From positions 1-27,291 of the forward strand of contig DVNA01000014.1 in the NCBI GenBank assembly GCA_018714665.1: 27,291 bases of DNA, in the 5' to 3' direction. The translations under genes were made by a program, and so were the position numbers. This DNA is from Candidatus Gallibacteroides avistercoris (GTDB lineage: Bacteria > Bacteroidota > Bacteroidia > Bacteroidales > CHK158-818). Below the pieces are notes generated by a model. That model searched no databases. It was not told where the DNA came from and worked only from the letters and a program-made list of their open reading frames with translations. How positions within the stretch are numbered: the first letter of the stretch is position 1; each line of letters starts with the position of its first letter. Shown in pieces: positions 25,866 to 27,291 of this stretch.

Positions 25866-27291
25866 ATGAGTGAAATTTCAAGAAGAAGTTTTCTTCAAAG
25901 AAGTGCAGTTGCTGCATTGGGACTCACGGTTGTACCTAACACGGTATTAGGTAAAAGTTGGGGACACACAGCACCTACGGACAAAATGAATATCGCAGGT
26001 GTAGGTATCGGAGGTATGGGTAATGCTAACTTGGGCGGAATGATGACAGAAAACATCGTAGCTCTTTGCGACGTTGACTGGAAATACGCCGGAAAAGGTG
26101 GTTTTGCTCGCTGCCCGGATGCCAAGAAATACAAAGATTTCCGTGTCATGTTCGATGAAATGGGTGACTCTATCGACGGAGTATTGGTTGCAACAGCTGA
26201 CCACACACACGCTATCATAGCTGCACAAGCTATGACGATGGGAAAACATGTTTATGTTCAAAAACCGTTGACTCACACCGTTTATGAATCTCGTTTGCTG
26301 ACTAAACTGGCAGACAAATACAAAGTGGCAACACAAATGGGTAACCAAGGTTCATCCGGATCAGGCGTTCGCCAAATTTGCGACTGGATCTGGAACGGCG
26401 AAATCGGTGAAGTAACCAAAGTGGAAGCCTTTACTGACCGTCCTATCTGGCCCCAAGGTTTGAACAAACCCGAAGGAAAAACAAAAGTTCCGAAAGATTT
26501 GGATTGGGAATTGTTCTTAGGCCCGGCCAAATTCCGTGACTACAATCCCATTTACCATCCCTGGAACTGGCGTGGATGGTGGGACTTCGGAACAGGAGCT
26601 CTCGGTGATATGGCTTGCCACATCTTGCATCCCGTATTCAAAGGTCTTAAATTAGGATATCCTACCCGTGTACAGGCCAGCTCTACCAAACTGTTGGCAG
26701 ACTGCGCACCCTCTGCACAAAAAGTAAAATTGGTATTCCCCGCTCGCGACAATATGCCGAAAGTTGCCATGCCCGAAGTAGAAGTATGGTGGTATGATGG
26801 CGGTATCAAACCCGAACTTCCAGCAGGCTGGCCGGTTGGAAGAAACCCGAACGATTCAGGAGGAGGTGTTATCTTCTACGGAACAAAAGACATCCTGATT
26901 TGCGGTTGCTACGGTGTTAACCCGTGGTTGCTCTCTGGTAGAAAACCCAACTCACCCAAAACTCAACGCGAAATCACTGTTTCTCATGAACAAGACTGGA
27001 TCAGAGCATGTAAAGAAAGTGCTGCCAACCGCGTGAAAACAGCTTCTGATTTCAGCGAAGCTGGACCGTTCAACGAAATGGTTGTAATGGGTGTGCTAGC
27101 TACCCGTCTGCAAAACTTGAACCGTGAACTGTTATGGGATGGCCAAAAGATGGAATTCACCAACATCAAAGACAACGATGAAATCAGAGTGATGATCTCT
27201 GACGACTTCCATGTAGTAAACGGCGACCCGAAATTCGACACGAAATGGAGTGAACCGTTCAATGCAAAAGCATTTGCTGCCGAATTGATCA
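25866..27291 (+). CDS. Gfo/Idh/MocA family oxidoreductase with Tat signal, 3' end missing
   Basis: The frame is open for 475 codons to the window edge. The N-terminus MSEISRRSFLQRSAVAALGLTVVP is a twin-arginine signal (Arg6-Arg7), so the enzyme is exported folded with its bound cofactor. A Rossmann motif follows (MNIAGVGIGGMG, 41-52), then CDVDWK (68-73), ATADHTHA and the catalytic-type Lys133-Pro134 (YVQKPLTH). A C-terminal domain has WDFGTGALGDMACHILHP. Members oxidise or rearrange sugars using NAD(P); some Tat-exported relatives (GH109) are NAD-dependent glycosidases, but I cannot assign the substrate. Codon use resembles gapA, suggesting high expression. Confidence 0.92.
   Translation, partial: MSEISRRSFLQRSAVAALGLTVVPNTVLGKSWGHTAPTDKMNIAGVGIGGMGNANLGGMMTENIVALCDVDWKYAGKGGFARCPDAKKYKDFRVMFDEMGDSIDGVLVATADHTHAIIAAQAMTMGKHVYVQKPLTHTVYESRLLTKLADKYKVATQMGNQGSSGSGVRQICDWIWNGEIGEVTKVEAFTDRPIWPQGLNKPEGKTKVPKDLDWELFLGPAKFRDYNPIYHPWNWRGWWDFGTGALGDMACHILHPVFKGLKLGYPTRVQASSTKLLADCAPSAQKVKLVFPARDNMPKVAMPEVEVWWYDGGIKPELPAGWPVGRNPNDSGGGVIFYGTKDILICGCYGVNPWLLSGRKPNSPKTQREITVSHEQDWIRACKESAANRVKTASDFSEAGPFNEMVVMGVLATRLQNLNRELLWDGQKMEFTNIKDNDEIRVMISDDFHVVNGDPKFDTKWSEPFNAKAFAAELI

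Noticed and set aside
1..27291. CRISPR array, tRNA or rRNA genes, insertion sequence, prophage or defence island
   Set aside because: I saw no regular repeat-spacer pattern, tRNA-like cloverleaf, transposase, integrase, restriction or toxin-antitoxin gene. Almost all large frames are housekeeping or envelope genes.

Overview
The window is chromosomal DNA from a Bacteroidales bacterium (phylum Bacteroidota). The evidence is the promoter architecture (TTTG about 20 bases upstream of TAnnTTTG, with few Shine-Dalgarno sequences), small Bacteroidota-specific families (DUF4924, DUF4295), a tricorn-type S41 peptidase, a TamB homologue divergent from tsaD, and secreted carbohydrate-active or Tat-exported enzymes. 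I cannot fix the genus. There is no rRNA, tRNA, CRISPR array, insertion sequence or phage block. Both ends cut through genes.

Layout. 1-1755 (-) is the N-terminal part of a lipoprotein of the glutaminase A/DUF4965 type. Divergent from it is panB (pantothenate synthesis). A promoter and an unusually structured leader then precede gapA, which ends in a strong terminator. 4157-4579 (-) is a weakly supported hypothetical gene. 4820-5509 (+) is a solitary HTH-S24 (LexA/CI-like) repressor. 9540 down to 5645 (-) is a tightly packed operon: a degenerate Mur-ligase-like protein, DUF4924, rfbD and prfC, closed by a hairpin terminator. 9911-13189 (+) is a periplasmic tricorn-like protease. Two strong terminators flank a GC-rich non-coding patch at 13241-13387.

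From 19578 down to 13450 (-) lies a housekeeping run: tsaD, an M48/Ste24 protease, cinA, then (with its own promoter) rpmB, rpmG, DUF4295, and after a hairpin ftsY and an SGNH hydrolase. Divergent from tsaD are tamB and a cation:proton antiporter (+). The window ends in a Tat-exported Gfo/Idh/MocA oxidoreductase with a long AT-rich leader.

The genes are mostly core metabolism, translation and envelope biogenesis: ribosomal proteins L28/L33, RF3, tRNA t6A synthesis, SRP receptor and TamB. I found no convincing new multi-gene system. The items most worth following up are the Mur-ligase pseudoenzyme, the gapA leader RNA, the GC-rich patch between terminators, a candidate pseudoknot-forming repeat at 25621-25687, and an orphan terminator that may mark a small RNA.
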